Notes: generated by a model not told the origin, from the sequence alone. Numbered from the stretch's first letter, positions 38,353 through 48,471 are shown. The stretch is DNA of 64,000 nucleotides from an uncultured Clostridia bacterium (GCA_934182465.1 CAKPRG010000001.1:371040-435039); one strand, 5' to 3'. Numbers and translations: made by a program.

Positions 38353-38421
38353 TAAACAGATTTAAAAAGCGAATTTAATGTATTGGATTAAAAAATAAAA
38401 AACTATAAAAGAAGGGAGCGT

Positions 38422-38442
38422 ATGATTTTATCATACAAATAA
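38422..38442 (+). promoter_or_regulatory. Six-codon upstream reading frame / hairpin before proS
   Basis: GAAGGGAGCG is followed by ATG ATT TTA TCA TAC AAA TAA, ending 4 bases before the proS start codon, which has no ribosome binding site of its own. The same bases form a hairpin (TATGAT/ATCATA) that could bring the distant site close to the start. Either coupling or structural bridging is possible. Confidence 0.4.
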
Positions 38443-38446
38443 ATAA

Positions 38447-39883
38447 ATGGGAAAAGAAAATTTTGTTAAAGAAATTACTAATATAGAAGAAGATTTTGCA
38501 CAATGGTACACAGATGTTGTAAAAAAAGCAGAACTTGCTGATTATACAGATACAAAAGGATGTATAGCAATTCGTCCTTATGGATATGCAATTTGGGAAA
38601 ATATTCAAAAATATGCAGATGAAAAATTTAAAGAAAATGGAGTAAAAAATGTATATTTTCCAGTATTAATACCAGAAAGTTTATTACAAAAAGAAAAAGA
38701 TCATGTTGAAGGATTTGCACCAGAAGTAGCTTGGGTTACAGAAGCTGGTGGAGAAAAATTAGATGAAAAATATTGTATTAGACCTACATCAGAAACAATG
38801 TTTTCAACTTTATATTCAAAATGGCTAAGTTCTTGGAGAGATTTGCCAATGGTATACAATCAATGGTGTAATGTTTTAAGATGGGAAAAAGAGACAAGAC
38901 CATTTTTACGTTCAAGAGAATTTTTATGGCAAGAAGGTCATACAATTCACGAAACACCAGAAGAAGCACAAAAATTAACATTAAAAATGTTAGATGTATA
39001 TACAGAAGTTATTGAAGATTTATTAGCAATTCCAGTATTAAAAGGAAGAAAAACAACAAAAGAGCAATTTGCTGGTGCTGAAGCAACATATACAGTAGAA
39101 TGTTTAATGCATGATGGTAGAGCATTACAATCTGGAACATCACATTATTTTGGACAAAACTTTACAAAACCATTTGATGTAAAATTCCAAAATAGAGATG
39201 GAAAAGAAGAATATGCATATCAAACATCATGGGGAATTAGTACAAGATTATTAGGTGCAATTATAATGGCACATGGAGATAATAGAGGATTAAAATTACC
39301 ACCAAAAGTTGCTCCAATTCAATGCGTAATAGTTCCAGTTGCTATGCAAAAAGAAGGCGTAAAAGAAAAAGCACAAGAACTTTTTGATAGTTTAAAAAAG
39401 AAATTTAGAATGGAATTAGACTTAAGAGATAACTACACACCAGGATTCAAATTTAATGATTGGGAAATGAGAGGAGTACCAGTTAGAATAGAAATAGGAC
39501 CAAGAGATATAGAAAATGGAGTGGCAGTACTAGTTAGAAGAGATACATTAGAAAAAGAAACAGTAGAACTTACAAATTTAGAGAATAGAATATCAGAACT
39601 TTTAGAAGAAATACAAAAAAATATGTATGATATATGCTTAAAAAGAAGAGATGAAAAAACAACAGTTGCATATACATTAGATGAAATTTTAAGTAACCTA
39701 AATGAAAATCAAGGATATGTAAAAACAATGTGGTGTGGAGATACTGCTTGTGAAGATAAAGTAAAAGAAGTTACAGGAGCACATTCAAGATGTATTCCTT
39801 TTGAACAAGAACATTTAGCAGATACTTGTCCAGTATGTGGTAAAAAAGCTACTACAATGATTGTATGGGGTAGACAATACTAA
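38447..39883 (+). CDS. proS: Prolyl-tRNA synthetase (ProS type 3, without editing insertion)
   Basis: 478 aa. Class II synthetase with motif 1-2 region (CIRPTSETMFSTLYSKW, RWEKETRPFLRSREFLWQEGHT) and the archaeal/eukaryote-type C-terminal domain, with a Cys pair set near the end (CGDTACEDK; CPVCGKKATT). The bacterial-type editing domain is absent, typical of the shorter form found in many Clostridia. It charges tRNA-Pro. Translation initiation is unusual (see the upstream six-codon frame). A terminator follows. Confidence 0.95.
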   Translation: MGKENFVKEITNIEEDFAQWYTDVVKKAELADYTDTKGCIAIRPYGYAIWENIQKYADEKFKENGVKNVYFPVLIPESLLQKEKDHVEGFAPEVAWVTEAGGEKLDEKYCIRPTSETMFSTLYSKWLSSWRDLPMVYNQWCNVLRWEKETRPFLRSREFLWQEGHTIHETPEEAQKLTLKMLDVYTEVIEDLLAIPVLKGRKTTKEQFAGAEATYTVECLMHDGRALQSGTSHYFGQNFTKPFDVKFQNRDGKEEYAYQTSWGISTRLLGAIIMAHGDNRGLKLPPKVAPIQCVIVPVAMQKEGVKEKAQELFDSLKKKFRMELDLRDNYTPGFKFNDWEMRGVPVRIEIGPRDIENGVAVLVRRDTLEKETVELTNLENRISELLEEIQKNMYDICLKRRDEKTTVAYTLDEILSNLNENQGYVKTMWCGDTACEDKVKEVTGAHSRCIPFEQEHLADTCPVCGKKATTMIVWGRQY

Positions 39884-39953
39884 TAAAATGTAGAGTAAAA
39901 TTTGAGATTATTAAAAAATTAAACACTGATTATACAGATGTTTGATTACATTA

Positions 39954-39989
39954 AACAAAAAAATTCCGGTTTATCCGGAATTTTTTGTT
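39954..39989. terminator. Terminator between proS and convergent HD-GYP gene
   Basis: AACAAAAAAATTCCGG, loop TTTAT, CCGGAATTTTTTGTT; usable on both strands. Confidence 0.9.
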
Positions 39990-40007
39990 GATTAATTATA
40001 TAAAATT

Positions 40008-40952
40008 TTAAACAACTAATTTTTTAATTTGTTTTACTTCATTGTATAATTTTTCAATATGAGCTTTACGAACTACATAAGATTGTTTTAATTCTTCAAG
40101 AACTATTGGAACTCTGTCAACAGTTTCATCTCTCTTTAAAAACATTTCAACACCTTGTTTGTAGTATTCTTTTTTTGTATCGTTTGGTGCTACTATCATT
40201 TTTTGATAATATTTATTAGCTTCTTCAATTCTTTTTATTTCATCTTTTAAATAATCTAAATAATCAGCACGAGAAGCAATTTCATATTCTGTATCATCAA
40301 TACATACTTTAAATAAAGCTTTAACAATTTTTCTATCAATTTTTCCAAGTTTTGCATCTGTTGCAATAAATTTTAAACCATCAGTAATATTTTTTATAGG
40401 ATTTGGCTTTGTATCGTCAATTAAAATATTTAAAGTTTCAATAATTCCAATGTGAGTTTTGTATTGTCTTTTAGCACTAATAGCTTCATATTCATCAGCA
40501 ACTCTAATAATTTGAGCTTCATAAGGAATTTGACTTGCTGTTACACCATTAGGGTAACCTGTTCCATTTAAAGCTTCATGGTGATACAAAGGACCAGCAG
40601 CGTATGGTCTAAGTTTTGGATCATTCATACACATTTTGTATCCAATTGTAGTATGAGTTTTCATTACTTCATATTCTTCATCTGTTAAACGAGATGGTTT
40701 TTGTAAAATTGATGGTGGAATAAACATTTTTCCAATATCGTGCAAATAAGCACAGGTTGTGCAATAAATTGTAAAACCTTGACTTAATTTTAAATATTCA
40801 CATAAACGGCAAGTGATACTTGCAACATTTTCAGAGTGTCTTCTAGTAAAAGCATCTAAGCTATCTAACATTTTTAGTTGGTAACGAATTCTATCATCTA
40901 GGTTGTAAGATTTTAAAGAAGTTTTACTAAAAAAATCAAATTCTTCTTTCAT
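40008..40952 (-). CDS. HD-GYP domain protein (probable c-di-GMP phosphodiesterase)
   Basis: 314 aa. HD-GYP signatures are complete: YLHDIGKMFIPPSIL, THTTIGYKMC, YHHEALNGTGYPNG and RVADEYEAI. The family hydrolyses c-di-GMP. There is no receiver or sensor domain; the C-terminal ~110 residues are helical and charged. It could oppose the GGDEF protein at 7906. Start: AAGGAG lies 7 bases before the ATG at 40952; longer readings lack a site. Confidence 0.88.
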   Translation of the reverse strand: MKEEFDFFSKTSLKSYNLDDRIRYQLKMLDSLDAFTRRHSENVASITCRLCEYLKLSQGFTIYCTTCAYLHDIGKMFIPPSILQKPSRLTDEEYEVMKTHTTIGYKMCMNDPKLRPYAAGPLYHHEALNGTGYPNGVTASQIPYEAQIIRVADEYEAISAKRQYKTHIGIIETLNILIDDTKPNPIKNITDGLKFIATDAKLGKIDRKIVKALFKVCIDDTEYEIASRADYLDYLKDEIKRIEEANKYYQKMIVAPNDTKKEYYKQGVEMFLKRDETVDRVPIVLEELKQSYVVRKAHIEKLYNEVKQIKKLVV

Positions 40953-41067
40953 AAATTTCTCCTTAGTTTGTCTATATATTTTAATTTTATATCTTAACTG
41001 AAAATTGGTCAATAAAAAATACGAAATTTCCAAAAAATCCTTATAAAATCTGACATTTTTTACAAAT

Positions 41068-41352
41068 TAAAATTGATATATATTGTTTTTTCATACATTT
41101 GTGTTTAATCATTAAATATATGATTTTCATTACTTCCTCGGCTTACTGCAAAATTTAAGAAATTTTAACTTATTTTATGGCACCCTTCCGTTAAAAACGA
41201 ACTCTTTCCATAAAATTGCATAAGAATTTCTAAAATTTTTCCATGCACATTCGTCATTCATTCAAATCATATATTAATGATATAAAAATTCGCACTTGCA
41301 AAGCTCGTTTGATTGCTTACGCGGCATTTCAAAACAATATATATCAATTTTA
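41068..41352. mobile_element. MITE-like hairpin element, complete copy, 285 bp
   Basis: Perfect 22-base terminal inverted repeats (41068-41089 and 41331-41352; TAAAATTGATATATATTG...). Further nested arms lie inside: 41108-41126 with 41264-41281 (ATCATTAA/TTAATGAT), and TTTTATGG/CCATAAAA with AGAAATT/AATTTCT nearer the centre, so the whole element can fold as one long imperfect hairpin. TA dinucleotides lie at both outer ends. No coding capacity. Related partial copies are at 1-122 and 19242-19330. It fills most of the 496-bp gap between the HD-GYP gene and smc. Confidence 0.7.
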
Positions 41353-41448
41353 TAAAAAAGTTTTAATAGTAATAAAAAAATCCTCGAATTTTATTGAATA
41401 ATTTACAAAAATGAGATATGATACGAATAAGATTTTGGAGGAAGAAAG

Positions 41449-44400
41449 ATGTATTTAAAACGATTAGAAATGTATGGCTTTAAATCTTTTGCAGATAAAA
41501 CTGTTTTGGAATTTATGCCAGGAATAACAACAGTTATAGGACCAAATGGTTCTGGTAAAAGTAATATCTCAGATTGTATTCGTTGGATTTTAGGTGAACA
41601 AAGTATGAAATCTCTAAGAGGTGCGAAATCTGAAGATATAATTTTTGCTGGTACACAAAATAGAAAATCATTAGGATTTGCAGAAGGTTCTATTGTAATA
41701 GATAATTCAGATGGAAAATTGCCAATCGAATATAATGAAGTAATAGTTACTAGAAAAATATATAGAAGTGGTGAATCTGGTTATTTTATAAATAAAACAC
41801 CTTGTAGATTAAAAGATATTTTAGAATTATTTATGGATACTGGAATTGGAAAAGATGGCTATTCAATTATAGGGCAAGGAAAAATAGATGAAATTTTAAG
41901 CAATAAATCAGAAGATAGAAGAAAAATTTTTGAAGAAGCAGCTGGAATAGTAAAATATAGATCTAGAAAAGAAGAATCAGAAAAGAAATTAGAACAAACA
42001 AAAGTAAATTTACTAAGAATTAATGATATTGTATCTGAAATAGAATCTAATATCGGACCTTTAAAAAATCAATCAGAAAAAGCTAGAAAATTTTTAGATT
42101 TAAGAGAAGAACTAAAAGGGATAGAAGTAGGATTATTTTTATACAATATAGAAGATTATAAAAATAAAATAAAAGAATTAAAAGAAAATATAGATATATT
42201 TGAAACTCAAAAAATAAAAGAAGAAGAAAAAAATAATAATTTACAATTTGAAAAAGAAGAACTAAAAAAGAAAATTGATGAATTACTAGAACAAATAGAA
42301 AAAACACAAAATCTAGGATTTGAAAGTGAAAAAAGAAAAGAGCAATTTAATAGTGAAATTGGAATTGCAAACGAAAGAATTGCCAATAATCAAGAAAATG
42401 ATGTTAGATACGAAAAAGAAATAGAAGAATTAGAAATTAAAAACAAAGAATTAGAAGAAGAAAAGCAAAACAAAATTAACAAAAAAACAAATTTACTAAA
42501 TAATAAAGAAAAGTTTGATAAAGAATTAAAAGAAAAAGAAGCAGAGTTAGAAAAATACTCAAAAACATTGTCAGAAAAAGAATTAGAAATAGAAAGTAAA
42601 AAACATATTGTAGAAAGTAATGTTGACAAAAAATATGATTTAGTAGGAATTATAAATACAGAAAAAGCTAATTATGAAAACCTAGAAAAAAGAGAAAAAA
42701 CATTAAAATCTGAAAAACAAGATACTATATCAGAACTTGACAAAGTTAGAACAGAAAAAGATGATATATCAAAAGGATTTTATGAAATTCAAAAAAGTAG
42801 AAATGAAATTCTTGGAAAAATTGCAGAAATAAATGATAAAAAAGAAGAGTCTTCAATAAAAATAAAAGAATTTGAATTTGATATAAATAATTTACAATCA
42901 GAATACAGAATGAAAGAATCAAGATATAAATTTCTTGTAGAAACAGAAAAAGAAAAAGAAGGATATGCAAGAAGTGTAAAATCTTTATTAGAAGGAATTG
43001 AAAAAAGTCCTGCTTTGAAAAATGGTGTAAATGGAGTTTTAGCAAATTTAATTTCTGTAAACGAAAAATATGAAACAGCAATTGAAATGGCGCTAGGAGC
43101 ATCAATACAAAATGTAGTTACAGATACAGAAGAAGAAGCTAAAAAATTAGTAAACTATTTAAGAGAAAACAAATTAGGAAGAGCATCTTTTTTACCGATT
43201 ACATCTGTTAAAGGAAATAAATTAGCAAAATTAGATAAATCTGGAATAAATGGAGTTATTGGTATTGCTTCTGATTTAGTTGAAATGAATAGTAAATATG
43301 ATGGAATATTACAAAATTTATTAGGAAGAACTGTAATTGTAGAAAATATAGATAGTGCAGTTGCATTAGCTAAAAAGAATAATTACTCATTTAAAATAGT
43401 AACATTAGAAGGAGATGTTATAAATCCATCTGGTGCAATATCTGGTGGTTCAGTACAAAAGAAAACAGTTAGTTTGTTAGGTAGAGGAAAAGAAATAAAA
43501 TCTCTAGAAAAAGAACTAAAAAATATTCAAGCTAAAATAGAAAAACTACAAAAAGAAGAGGCTGATTACAAAGAAAGCATTAGTGAAATTTTAAAAACTT
43601 TTGATGACGAACAAAAGAAATTACAAGAAATAGAAATAACTTATGCTACAGAAAATCAAAAACATGAAAATATTAAATTAGAAATATTAAAACAAGAAGC
43701 AAAACTTGACAAAATTAAAAGAGATTTAGAAGAACTAGAAAATGAAAAAACAGAATGTTTAGAAAAACAAAAACTTTCTGAAGAACAAATGAATTCAATA
43801 GAAGAAGAAAATAATTCTTTGAATTTAATAATAGAAGAATTTACAAATACAAATAAAGATAATCAAAAATATATAGATGACTTGAATTTTGATATTACAA
43901 ATCTAAAAATTTCAGTATCATCATTTGATGAAAGTGAAACATCTATTGATGAAATGGTTGAAAGAATAAATACAGATATTCAAAATAATATTAATAGTAT
44001 AAATAATAAAAAGAATTTGAGAGCACAAATAGTAGAAACAAATAATGAATTACAAGAAAAAATACTAGATATTAAAAAACAAATATCAGAATTAGAAAAA
44101 GATGTTTCAGATAGTTCTGAAAAAGTAGAAAATTTAAAGAAAGATAGAACTTTCAAAAATGAAAAAATGATAAAAATTGAAAGTGAAATAGAAGAACAAT
44201 CATCAAAAATTGAAGATATAAAAAATCAACTTTCGAAATTAGATGTTAAAAATTCAAAAATAGAACTAGAATTAAATCAAGTAGTAAATAAAATGTGGGA
44301 AGAATATGAACTTACTCCTAACAATACAGGAGAAATTAAAAAAGTAGAAAATCCTACAGAAGTACAAAGAAAAGTAAATGAACTAAGAGCACAAATAAAA

Positions 44401-45018
44401 GATTTAGGAAGCGTAAATATTGATTCTATAAATGAATATAAAGAAATAAAAGAAAGATATGACTTCATGAGTGAACAAAGACTTGATTTAGAAGAGGCAA
44501 GTAACAAATTAAAAAAAGTAATAAATGAAATGACAAATACAATGAAAGAGCAATTTTCTGTACAATTCAAAGTAATTAATAAAAATTTTGGAGAAGTATT
44601 TAAAGAATTGTTTGGTGGAGGAAAAGCAGAATTAATTTTAGGTGATGAAAATAATATTCTAGAATGTGGAATTGAAATAGCAGTACAACCACCAGGCAAA
44701 AAACTTCAAAATATGATGTTATTATCAGGTGGAGAAAAAGCTTTTACAGCAATTGCTTTGTTATTCGCAATTTTAAAAATAAATCCAGCACCATTCTGCG
44801 TATTAGATGAAATTGAAGCAGCTTTAGATGATGTTAATGTATATAGATTTGCTGAATATTTAAAGAAATTTGTTTCAACAACACAATTTTTAGTAATAAC
44901 ACATAGAAAAGGAACAATGGAAGCAGCAGATACTGTATATGGTATAACAATGGAAGAAAAAGGTATTAGTAAATTATTATCAATGAAATTAGAAGATGCT
45001 AAAAAGAGCAGTAATTAA
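41449..45018 (+). CDS. smc: Chromosome segregation ATPase SMC
   Basis: 1189 aa, full length. N-terminal Walker A GPNGSGKSN, long coiled coil (~170-500), hinge (~510-660; with GVNGVLANL, NPSGAISGGS), second coiled coil (~670-1000), then the ABC signature MLLSGGEKA and Walker B CVLDEIEAALDD. It forms the ring that, with ScpA and ScpB, compacts and segregates the chromosome. GGAGG precedes the ATG. A DUF2207 protein gene follows 38 bases after, so it may be co-transcribed. Confidence 0.97.
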   Translation: MYLKRLEMYGFKSFADKTVLEFMPGITTVIGPNGSGKSNISDCIRWILGEQSMKSLRGAKSEDIIFAGTQNRKSLGFAEGSIVIDNSDGKLPIEYNEVIVTRKIYRSGESGYFINKTPCRLKDILELFMDTGIGKDGYSIIGQGKIDEILSNKSEDRRKIFEEAAGIVKYRSRKEESEKKLEQTKVNLLRINDIVSEIESNIGPLKNQSEKARKFLDLREELKGIEVGLFLYNIEDYKNKIKELKENIDIFETQKIKEEEKNNNLQFEKEELKKKIDELLEQIEKTQNLGFESEKRKEQFNSEIGIANERIANNQENDVRYEKEIEELEIKNKELEEEKQNKINKKTNLLNNKEKFDKELKEKEAELEKYSKTLSEKELEIESKKHIVESNVDKKYDLVGIINTEKANYENLEKREKTLKSEKQDTISELDKVRTEKDDISKGFYEIQKSRNEILGKIAEINDKKEESSIKIKEFEFDINNLQSEYRMKESRYKFLVETEKEKEGYARSVKSLLEGIEKSPALKNGVNGVLANLISVNEKYETAIEMALGASIQNVVTDTEEEAKKLVNYLRENKLGRASFLPITSVKGNKLAKLDKSGINGVIGIASDLVEMNSKYDGILQNLLGRTVIVENIDSAVALAKKNNYSFKIVTLEGDVINPSGAISGGSVQKKTVSLLGRGKEIKSLEKELKNIQAKIEKLQKEEADYKESISEILKTFDDEQKKLQEIEITYATENQKHENIKLEILKQEAKLDKIKRDLEELENEKTECLEKQKLSEEQMNSIEEENNSLNLIIEEFTNTNKDNQKYIDDLNFDITNLKISVSSFDESETSIDEMVERINTDIQNNINSINNKKNLRAQIVETNNELQEKILDIKKQISELEKDVSDSSEKVENLKKDRTFKNEKMIKIESEIEEQSSKIEDIKNQLSKLDVKNSKIELELNQVVNKMWEEYELTPNNTGEIKKVENPTEVQRKVNELRAQIKDLGSVNIDSINEYKEIKERYDFMSEQRLDLEEASNKLKKVINEMTNTMKEQFSVQFKVINKNFGEVFKELFGGGKAELILGDENNILECGIEIAVQPPGKKLQNMMLLSGGEKAFTAIALLFAILKINPAPFCVLDEIEAALDDVNVYRFAEYLKKFVSTTQFLVITHRKGTMEAADTVYGITMEEKGISKLLSMKLEDAKKSSN

Positions 45019-45056
45019 ATTTTTGCACAATATTAATATAAATGGGGGATTTTGCT

Positions 45057-46907
45057 ATGAAAAAAATAACTAAAAAGTGGTATTTAATTATACTGGCAAT
45101 TTTTATATGGTTAATATTGACAACAAAAAGTTTTGCAGGTGATCAAGATTTAAACGAATTAGATTTTACGGTAGATTTACAAAGCAATGGAGACATGAAA
45201 GTAACAGAAATTTGGGACGTTGATATATACGATACCAATACACTGTTTAAAAACTTTAAATATGATAGCAACAAATTTGAAAATGTTTCAGTAACAGATG
45301 TTTCGACAGGGGTTGAATTTAGCCAAATTAATGAATTAATGTATCATGTTACAAAAAATTGTTTTTATGCAATGAGAAATGATGATGGATTGTTTGAAAT
45401 AGCTTGGGGAGTTAATGTAAATAATTCTCAACGCAAAAAATACCAAATAGAATATACAGTAAAAGATATAATTAATATGTATAATGATTGCTCTGAACTA
45501 TATTGGCAATTTATAGGAAAAGATTTTTCAATACCTGCAAAAAAAGTAACAGGATATATAAATTTACCAATGGAAACAGAAACATTAGAAGACTTAAAAG
45601 TATGGGCACATGGACCTCTTACTGGAAATATAAATAAAATATCTAAAAATCAAGTATTTTTTGAAGTAGATAATTTGTCAACTAGTGATTTTTTGGAAGT
45701 TAGAATAGCAACACCAAATTATGTATTTTCAGAATCTACAAATAATAAAAATACAAATAATCTAGAACAAATTTTACAAGAAGAAACAGCATGGGCAGAA
45801 GATGCAAATAGACAAAGAGAAGCTGCTCAAAAAGCAGAAGAGCAAGCTAGAGTATTATCAATATTAGCAGTAATAGTTGCAGATGTAATATATGTATTAA
45901 TATGCATTAAAGTAACTAAAGATGTTATGCAAAATAAGAAAATAAAACCAAGTCAAGAAATAAAATATTTTAGAGACATACCAGATGAAAATGCAAGTCC
46001 AGCAGAAGCTGCATTTTTATACTATTTTAAAGGTACAAAACCAAATGCTAAAATTATTTCTGCAATAATGATGGACTTAGCTTTGAAAGGAGCAATAAAA
46101 TTTGAATTAGATCCTCAAAATAAAAAGAAAGTAAAAGTAATAATAAATAATTACAACGAAAATTTACCAAAAGATGAAGAAGAAGTTTTTAAATATTTAA
46201 AGAAAGTTGCTTCAGTCTATGGTGATTTTGAAATGAAGGAATTTGAAAAATATTCTTCTAGTCATCCAACTACAATTGAAATGTTATTGGAAAATATAGA
46301 AAAAAGTGGTAAAAAAAGTAATGTAGAAGCAAAGAATTATGATGCAAAAAATGCAGAATTAGGAAGTGTATGTATAGCAAAAAGTTTAGCTGCAATTACA
46401 GTTTCTTTTATACTAGGAATTATGACACTTGGATATGCTCAAAAAGGATTGGTAATTTTATTTTTCTTAACATGTTATTATAGTGTAATGTGTTGGATTT
46501 GTTCTTCAAAATGTAATGGCTTAACACAAAAAGGTGTAGACAGAAGAGAAGAATGGAAAGGATTAAAAAGATATATGGAAGACTTTTCTATGTTAGATGA
46601 AAGAGAAGTTCCAGAATTAGTCCTTTGGGAAAAATACCTTGTATATGCAACTGCTTTTGGAATTGCTGAAAAGGTATTAAAACAATTAAAAGTAAGATAT
46701 CCAGAATTGGCAGATGACAATTATTTGAATGACAGAATGAATGTAATGTATGTAATGTCACATACTGATATTTCGAAATCTATTAGTGCACCAATATCTA
46801 GAAGTGTATTAGCAGGCACAAGCTATTCATCAGGCTCTGGTGGAGGAGGAGGCTTCTCTAGCGGAGGCGGTGGAGGAACTGGTGGAGGCGGCGGAGGTGG
46901 CCGTTAA
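45057..46907 (+). CDS. DUF2207 membrane protein with Gly-rich C-terminus
   Basis: 616 aa. Signal peptide or first membrane helix (~7-28), then an extracellular DUF2207 domain (~30-230) whose opening LDFTVDLQSNGDMKVTEIW is typical (shown here shorter than 20 residues). A membrane helix at ~270-292 leads to a cytoplasmic domain, two more helices around ~440-490, and a C-terminal tail made almost only of Gly and Ser (SSGSGGGGGFSSGG...). Function of the family is unknown. The ATG at 45057 has GGGGGA 8 bases upstream; the ATG at 45042 overlaps it. Confidence 0.82.
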   Translation: MKKITKKWYLIILAIFIWLILTTKSFAGDQDLNELDFTVDLQSNGDMKVTEIWDVDIYDTNTLFKNFKYDSNKFENVSVTDVSTGVEFSQINELMYHVTKNCFYAMRNDDGLFEIAWGVNVNNSQRKKYQIEYTVKDIINMYNDCSELYWQFIGKDFSIPAKKVTGYINLPMETETLEDLKVWAHGPLTGNINKISKNQVFFEVDNLSTSDFLEVRIATPNYVFSESTNNKNTNNLEQILQEETAWAEDANRQREAAQKAEEQARVLSILAVIVADVIYVLICIKVTKDVMQNKKIKPSQEIKYFRDIPDENASPAEAAFLYYFKGTKPNAKIISAIMMDLALKGAIKFELDPQNKKKVKVIINNYNENLPKDEEEVFKYLKKVASVYGDFEMKEFEKYSSSHPTTIEMLLENIEKSGKKSNVEAKNYDAKNAELGSVCIAKSLAAITVSFILGIMTLGYAQKGLVILFFLTCYYSVMCWICSSKCNGLTQKGVDRREEWKGLKRYMEDFSMLDEREVPELVLWEKYLVYATAFGIAEKVLKQLKVRYPELADDNYLNDRMNVMYVMSHTDISKSISAPISRSVLAGTSYSSGSGGGGGFSSGGGGGTGGGGGGGR

Positions 46908-46975
46908 AATCACTAGCAGAAAATAAATGTAAAGTTTATAAATTAGAAACATATAATAGAATATAAAAGAAAAGA

Positions 46976-47022
46976 TGGGTTTAAACTAAAGAGTAAAAAT
47001 TCGGTTTAAATCCACTTTTTTT
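46976..47022 (+). terminator. Terminator in the 46908-47255 gap
   Basis: TGGGTTTAAAC (46976-46986) pairs with GTTTAAATCCA (47004-47014), followed by CTTTTTTT. The rest of the 348-bp gap is A+T-rich and holds only the promoter at 47179-47207. Confidence 0.75.
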
Positions 47023-47178
47023 GACAAAATTGTCAAGCTTTAAAAATCAAACATATAGAAAAATGGAGAAAAAATGAGTATTTTAAACTTATAAAAAGAA
47101 ATGCTAAAAATTGGCAAAGCTCAAAACGAATAAATTGGAATAAAATACTTATACTATAAAATAACAGGAAAAATGAAT

Positions 47179-47207
47179 TTGCATAAAATTTGAAATAAGT
47201 GTATAAT
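47179..47207 (+). promoter_or_regulatory. Promoter of the M23 peptidase gene
   Basis: TTGCAT (47179-47184), exactly 17 bases, TATAAT (47202-47207), with TG just before the -10. Confidence 0.75.
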
Positions 47208-47255
47208 AGTACTTACGTGACACAGAAAAATAGAGAAAAAGGAGAGTGAATATTT

Positions 47256-48320
47256 ATTTTAGGAAGATGGGTTAAATATTACACAAAAGAAATCTTTAAA
47301 ACCCTAAGAATAGTTCTAGTAGGAACTACAATAATCTTAACAGCAGTATTCATTAAATACAAACCTGCATATAAAGTCACATTAGCAGGTGAAACACTAG
47401 GATACATTATAGACAGAGATAAATTAGAAAAGAAAATTAGTAATTATATAAATAATACAACAGGTAATATTGCATTTATAGATGCAAAAGAATTACCAAC
47501 TTATGAATTAAAGCTAGTAAATAGAGGGGAAGAAACTAAAGAAAAAGAAGTTCTATTAGCAGTTGAAGACAAATCTGTAATAACATACAAAACATTTGCT
47601 ATAACTGTAGATGGAGATAAAAAAACAGAAGTTAGTTCAGAGGAAGAAGCTAATTCAGTTGTAAAACAAATCAAAGATACTACAAAAGAAGGTGTAAATA
47701 TGGACCTTGGAATTAATGCAGTATATACAACAGAATTAAAATTAGCAAATTCAGATGAAGCTTTAGCAACTTTAAATGTAATAAAAGACGAAAAAACTCA
47801 TACTTATGAAGAAGAACAAAGAAAGAAAGCTGAAGAAGAAGCTGCTAGAAAAGCAGCAGAGGAAGCAGCAAAAGCTGCAAAGGCAAAACAATTTGCATTG
47901 CAAAGTACAACTACAATGGCTGCATCAGGAGCTTTAAATGGAATGAATTTATCACAACCAGTTAGTGGAATGATTAGTTCCAGATTTGGAAGTGTAAGTA
48001 GTATAAGAAGTAGTGCTCATACAGGTTTAGATATAGCTACATCAATGGGAACAGGAATTAGACCAATAGCACAAGGAACAGTTATATTTTCAGGATGGAA
48101 AGGTTCTTATGGAAATTTACTTATAATAGACCATGGAAATGGTGTTCAATCTTATTACGGACATTGTCAAGCATTATATGTATCTGTTGGTGAATCAGTA
48201 GATTCTTCAACAACAATAGGAGCAGTTGGTTCAACAGGTAACTCAACAGGACCACACTTACACTTAGAAATAAGAATAAACAATACACCGGTAAATCCAC
48301 AAAATTACTTATATAAATAA
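47256..48320 (+). CDS. M23-family peptidase (LytM type), non-canonical start codon
   Basis: About 354 aa. The frame of the peptidase stays open back to 47250 and encodes a convincing N-terminus: a basic cytoplasmic part (LGRWVKYYTKEIFK), one membrane helix (~18-36) and a ~180-residue extracellular domain (YKVTLAGETLGYIIDRD...). No ATG, GTG or TTG occurs in this frame before 47700, which lies inside that domain, so initiation must be at ATT (47256) or ATA (47250), both near GGAGAG, or the sequence has an error. An Ala/Lys/Glu-rich coiled linker (~188-215) precedes the M23 domain, with HTGLDIA, GHCQ and HLHLE zinc and catalytic residues; it should cleave peptidoglycan cross-bridges. Confidence 0.8.
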   Translation: MLGRWVKYYTKEIFKTLRIVLVGTTIILTAVFIKYKPAYKVTLAGETLGYIIDRDKLEKKISNYINNTTGNIAFIDAKELPTYELKLVNRGEETKEKEVLLAVEDKSVITYKTFAITVDGDKKTEVSSEEEANSVVKQIKDTTKEGVNMDLGINAVYTTELKLANSDEALATLNVIKDEKTHTYEEEQRKKAEEEAARKAAEEAAKAAKAKQFALQSTTTMAASGALNGMNLSQPVSGMISSRFGSVSSIRSSAHTGLDIATSMGTGIRPIAQGTVIFSGWKGSYGNLLIIDHGNGVQSYYGHCQALYVSVGESVDSSTTIGAVGSTGNSTGPHLHLEIRINNTPVNPQNYLYK

Positions 48321-48325
48321 AATAT

Positions 48326-48368
48326 AAAAACAGTTAACAAATTTTAAATTTTGTTAACTGTTTTTTTG
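48326..48368 (+). terminator. Terminator after M23 gene
   Basis: AAAAACAGTTAACAAA/TTTGTTAACTGTTTTT with an A+T loop and Ts. Confidence 0.9.
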
Positions 48369-48471
48369 TATGTAACAGAAAAATTTAATTGAAATGAATA
48401 TATTTTTGAAGTATAATTAAATTGGAATTTTGTAAGAGATTAAAAAGAGAAATAAAGTAGGAGTCTAATAA

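Noticed and set aside
47700..48320. M23 gene starting at the ATG 47700
   Set aside because: This would cut an extracellular domain in the middle and remove the membrane anchor; the same frame is open and protein-like to 47250.
48331..48360. Rex-type operator (GTTAAC-containing inverted repeat)
   Set aside because: It lies just after the M23 stop codon and is followed by a T run, so it is a terminator; adhE has no TTGTTAA..TTAACAA site upstream.
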